Shown: piece by piece, positions 16,401 to 17,838 of the stretch
Position numbering within the stretch: position 1 is the first letter of the stretch
How the letters are laid out: every line of letters starts with the position of its first letter
Assembly (NCBI GenBank): GCA_023395615.1
Contig: JAEWYP010000018.1
Coordinates: forward strand, 1-17,838
DNA from: Bacillota bacterium
GTDB taxonomy: Bacteria > Bacillota > Clostridia > Christensenellales > Aristaeellaceae
DNA: 17,838 nucleotides
Direction of reading: 5' to 3'
The notes under the pieces: model-generated
Told to the model about the DNA's origin: nothing
The model's database searches: none
Seen by the model: the letters and a program-made list of their open reading frames with translations, nothing else
Translations under genes and position numbers: made by a program

Positions 16401-17838
16401 TCTGCAGCGTATGAAAGCGCCCCGTGGACGGCTACGTTTACCGGCCTGCCCACCCATACGGAGGACGGACAGCCGATTACCTATTCGGCCAGAGAATCCG
16501 GCTCTACGAACGCGGCGGGTTTCTGGGCTTCGTCACAGGCCGGAGAAAACAACGAATATTTCCTGCGCAACAACCAAACCATCGTGCGTGTGACCAAACA
16601 CACGGACGGCAACGGCGCTGCCCTGGCCGGAGCCGCGTTTAAAATCACCGGCGTTTCCGACCCTGCCGAGACCTACGTGCTCGCCGGAAGCGCAATCACC
16701 AGCGACTGGACGCAGCTCGGCCTGAAAACGGATACGGTTTACGAACTGGTTGAAACGGTTACGCCTGCCGGTTACCTTACGGCTGCCCCGGTGCGTTTCC
16801 GGATTGACGGGAGTAACGGCTCCGTTTATACCGATCGCGACCTGTATGTCACGCCTTGCGAGGATCACACGATTGACGTCGTGGACGAGAGCATCACCCT
16901 GAAGGTGGCTAAGCTGAATGTGAACGTGGAGACCGCAACGGCGGACGAACTGAACGGATTGTATGCCGATCATTTCGTGACCGGCGCGGAACTGACCCTG
17001 TATGCGCTGGAAGATCAGAATACGCCGCTGCAGGTGATCGCTTCAACGGCGGACCATACGGCTTATGAGCTGGACGCCTCCAAACTGCAGCAGGGTAAAA
17101 CCTATATTATAAAGGAAACCGTCACCCCCGCGGGGTATCAGACCGCTTCGCCCGTTACGTTTACGGCAGGCAGCGACCCCAGCGGCACGATCTATGTGCT
17201 GTTCGACGAACCGATTCCGTATCAGGAGATTGTTGTACAAAAGAACTGGGCGGAAGACAGCGCGCCGAAAGACGTTACCTTTGACCTGTACAGAAACGGC
17301 GACGATACGCCTATTGAAAGCGTAACCCTCCCCGCGGGCGAAACATCAATAGCTTTCCCGGGCAACGCCGCGATCAGCGTGAACCATCGTTACCCCACCC
17401 GTACCCAGTCGGGCGATCCCATCGCCTACACGGTCAGGGAACGCGCGGTGGCAGGCTATGTGGTTTCCGCACCGATGTCGCAGTCCGTGGAGGGCTCCAC
17501 GCTAATCAATCAGATCACGAACGCGCCCACCGTGGTTACCTTCTCCAAGAAGGGGATTACGGGCGGGGAGGAACTGCCGGGCGCGCGCCTGACGCTTACC
17601 GACCATGCCGACAGCACGAAGAGCTGGACATGGGTAAGCGGCGAGACCCCGCACATCATCACGGGCGAACTGGAAGCGGGGCATACCTACACCCTGACCG
17701 AAACCACCGCGCCCAACGGCTACGCGGTCAGCGAAAGCGTCACCTTTACCGTGAACGCGGACGGCACGCTTCAGCCGGGCACCGTGCCCGCCAACGCCGG
17801 CGTGGACGCGGCGACCGGTACCGTCACCATGCGGGATA
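10446..17838 (+). CDS. giant secreted adhesin with choice-of-anchor A and Cna-B/SpaA domains (3' end outside window)
   Basis: The frame is open for 2,464 codons to the window end. Residues 1-35 are a signal peptide (likely cleavage after STAVA). A Pro/Thr/Ser linker and an N-terminal domain (about 58-204) follow, then xPEETA repeats (205-306). Four YEDD-type repeats start near 309, 443, 580 and 716, sharing LPxGAQ and, in two, LNVxAAxTADGE. Residues about 883-1190 are a choice-of-anchor A domain, ending with ILAPNAKVVI, GTFNGTVIAENI and a GExH-like AESH. From 1191 on there are twelve Cna-B or SpaA-like domains with Lys, Glu and Asn/Asp in the positions that form isopeptide bonds. Such proteins are wall-attached stalks that hold a binding domain away from the cell; the anchor (LPxTG or other) must lie beyond 17838. 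The start has a modest GGAAG site 6 bases upstream; the ATG at 10479 has none. No internal stop or frameshift was found on full translation. Confidence 0.9.
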   Translation, partial: MQKLRNSYVRSMKNVLGLLVSIVMLFSSLFSTAVAETQYYSAGWQLVIPATATPAVSPSASTQPTPMPTPQNSEEDQITFSIEDPSVSGAVFTVKRVKTDKRLRAARSAYTAAFGKDAASRAEFRLYQVKLTANGKKLAIPDGLTVNATGLSKDGFIPSRNFSIRFGSKTQLSDTFPVATADGVWKTAAVLSKTDTLLLVSQSAVPEETAAPEETAVPEETAVPEETAMPEETAAPEETAMPEETAVPEETAVPEETAMPEETAAPEETAMPEETAAPEESVTPEESATPEASTTPEASATPEVSQTPGTYTYSDNNISLNASVTGALPPDGAEFFTEQIDATSPDAAYQALVGYRIGFRVPEGEISAEEPLSVSLSVTNPELTRNAVRIFGSDGDTLWQSPEENEAAETLHAEFQIAAGGSFTIATASSVETPLPTAVPAEYFYEDDSVRLTASVTDASLLPEGAQWNATVTGGSWADFAQGLQAEGYTEADAKQILNVGAAFTADGETLNTADIPVSYTLLLKNADFSNAEARVLTAGSITPVDSLTQTDEGAQLNFTETGIDHFSVAMLEKTATQALVYENDAVRITVTPSDPARLPNGAQLEATVSDGEWETFADLLQQQGFDQTRVQRMLNVSAAITADGEAVDTSAMQLRYDVLIKGAAYEGSQAWVLADGAAAQADDFTQSPDGDLATFTQNGELRFGLAVTLPGRTVYTYEDDQLYVVATLSRPDAVPDGAQLVVKPVEMTDQLTAYADNLTQPDPSVSPEPTVTPVPGTVVTQAKEYTYQAYDIHFEVNGEEYEPQDGTVNVALTYKQVTAAEQNPTDVKVLHVEDTNGSVAPVEIPSDYTTDGSQALQTVTFETGSFSIMIIAVETNTTVPVITVISDASQTYTNTDYYLSRVLGIAGNFHLVGFNSVDIGVHTNGNILTANLYATTAFGTHNLTDELSYIQNYKTVSTNSGSSTKHVLALGTANTIGYADNGNSFTVNGTKIDTPKNIYQDANTATLPFIDIGAVRTSASDLSGSLSGKSNRTFADAKTIDSNSRPTIALSTAGATDFISATASEISDLSGADVNLTGFTSGSGTMVFNVNCAGASSVTMPVRIHTYINGVETTLSETTSWGSNRVLWNFYNCSSSMVVNVQSCKAAILAPNAKVVISPNGGTFNGTVIAENIYSHMAESHRDDFMGSLNLTVNVTANKTWKDENGNTLNPVPANFAATMQLYRTDKNGATEAFGDPVTLPENGSWSHTWPKLSTSYTYSVKETAVNGTAVTTVNGSDTTGAYTVSYSDANVKSGDIEVVNRKIPTVQVAVTKSWDFSGASETPTLPAVTYSLYDHANPAQGDTPVQTISVPRGSAQSAYNVSFTELPKYNAQGALISYTVRETVQQGYTVTQNGNAFTNKLVVTSVSGQKTWKKPDGTAYTGYRPSIRVTLLRNNSAYAHRDFPAALNGAAADYAYTFTSLPKYDPDGIPYVYSIQETAVDGFTTAFSGTNLINTQKSTSIIVTKRWNDNGYAYPAALTRPAVTISLYNGVDSQPVSSHTFPTNESNYTYTFSGLPEGVYGADGKYAAYTYSVQESGSTGYTLATTTGDGSQANPFVLTNKLDTVALTVQKNWVLSNISLVNVPAITVTLLQNGAEFAGRTIPAGNVSRADYTWTWSGLPKTDPLTGDAYHYTVAESMAGNAAAGFTTGITYDNSTPGLLRATVTNTQKTVRLAGAKSWLDQAGNSYTGHWPAFTVTLYQNDSVYSADPTRVFAADSANLGYTFESLPQYDPDGTPYTYRVAESAVDGFTASYTAVTASGNTLTADIENRLKATVLTVDKQWLNGDTDVTGSVNRTVTVQLTRKTASMSAAEDVPGETALLASTTSPKYRAVWNGLPAGTVTESGAFEAYTYSVRELQTTGYQSVVGTTVVNSDGSQYVLVSNTRALTQLTVAKQWLAADGIAAIPAPEGATVTVQLMSSVNGSAPTDVPDTTVELNGTAKTASAAYESAPWTATFTGLPTHTEDGQPITYSARESGSTNAAGFWASSQAGENNEYFLRNNQTIVRVTKHTDGNGAALAGAAFKITGVSDPAETYVLAGSAITSDWTQLGLKTDTVYELVETVTPAGYLTAAPVRFRIDGSNGSVYTDRDLYVTPCEDHTIDVVDESITLKVAKLNVNVETATADELNGLYADHFVTGAELTLYALEDQNTPLQVIASTADHTAYELDASKLQQGKTYIIKETVTPAGYQTASPVTFTAGSDPSGTIYVLFDEPIPYQEIVVQKNWAEDSAPKDVTFDLYRNGDDTPIESVTLPAGETSIAFPGNAAISVNHRYPTRTQSGDPIAYTVRERAVAGYVVSAPMSQSVEGSTLINQITNAPTVVTFSKKGITGGEELPGARLTLTDHADSTKSWTWVSGETPHIITGELEAGHTYTLTETTAPNGYAVSESVTFTVNADGTLQPGTVPANAGVDAATGTVTMRD
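11058..11363 (+). repeat. 18-bp tandem repeat encoding xPEETA, with 90-bp internal duplication
   Basis: Seventeen 18-bp units run without a gap. Twelve encode (V/A/M)PEETA (11058-11273) and five are diverged, encoding forms such as TPEESA and TPEASA. Units 3-7 (11094-11183) and 8-12 (11184-11273) have the same order V-V-M-A-M and differ at one base only (GTA versus GTG), so a 90-bp block was recently duplicated. Gains or losses of units keep the reading frame. The segment makes an acidic, extended stalk near the N terminus. Confidence 0.93.

Overview
The window looks like a piece of chromosome from a GC-rich, anaerobic, Gram-positive Firmicute of the class Clostridia (perhaps a Christensenellales- or Oscillospirales-like gut bacterium). 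The evidence is a ferredoxin-linked 2-oxoacid oxidoreductase, textbook sigma-A promoters, strong AAGGAGG-type ribosome binding sites, XpaC/TelA proteins and a giant Cna-B surface protein. The lineage is inferred, not demonstrated.

Region 1 (1-3320, minus strand): a cluster of small palindromes at the left edge, a strong intrinsic terminator, then a four-gene operon. In transcription order it encodes a 2x[4Fe-4S] ferredoxin subunit, the alpha subunit (VorB-type), the TPP-binding beta subunit and the gamma subunit of a 2-oxoacid:ferredoxin oxidoreductase. The operon is driven by a TTGACA-17-TATGAT promoter. The alpha subunit carries an unusual Lys/Ala-rich C-terminal extension of about 120 residues.

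Region 2 (3392-5681, plus strand): a divergent promoter drives one gene for a 709-aa Pro/Gln-rich protein with WTQN(I/F/Y)W repeats, one membrane segment near the C terminus and a small outer domain. It is closed by an intrinsic terminator.

Region 3 (5700-9823, plus strand): xpaC and telA from an extended -10 promoter, a terminator, then a divergent LemA-like protein and a TPM-domain protein, then another terminator. All four products are membrane or membrane-stress families that often occur near one another, so they probably act together at the cell envelope.

Region 4 (9824-17838, plus strand): about 450 bp without a convincing gene but with several hairpins; a control region with 11-bp-period direct repeats, a perfect-consensus promoter and a 27-bp dyad; then a very large secreted adhesin, open for 2,464 codons and cut by the window end. 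Its order is: signal peptide, N-terminal domain, an 18-bp-unit (xPEETA) repeat tract with a 90-bp internal duplication, four YEDD-type repeats, a choice-of-anchor A domain, and twelve Cna-B/SpaA-like domains with recognisable isopeptide-bond residues. Nine of these end in Asn and three in Asp.

No rRNA, tRNA, CRISPR array, insertion sequence or prophage gene was seen. The parts least explained are the VorB tail, the WTQNxW protein, the LemA-like protein and the control region of the adhesin.
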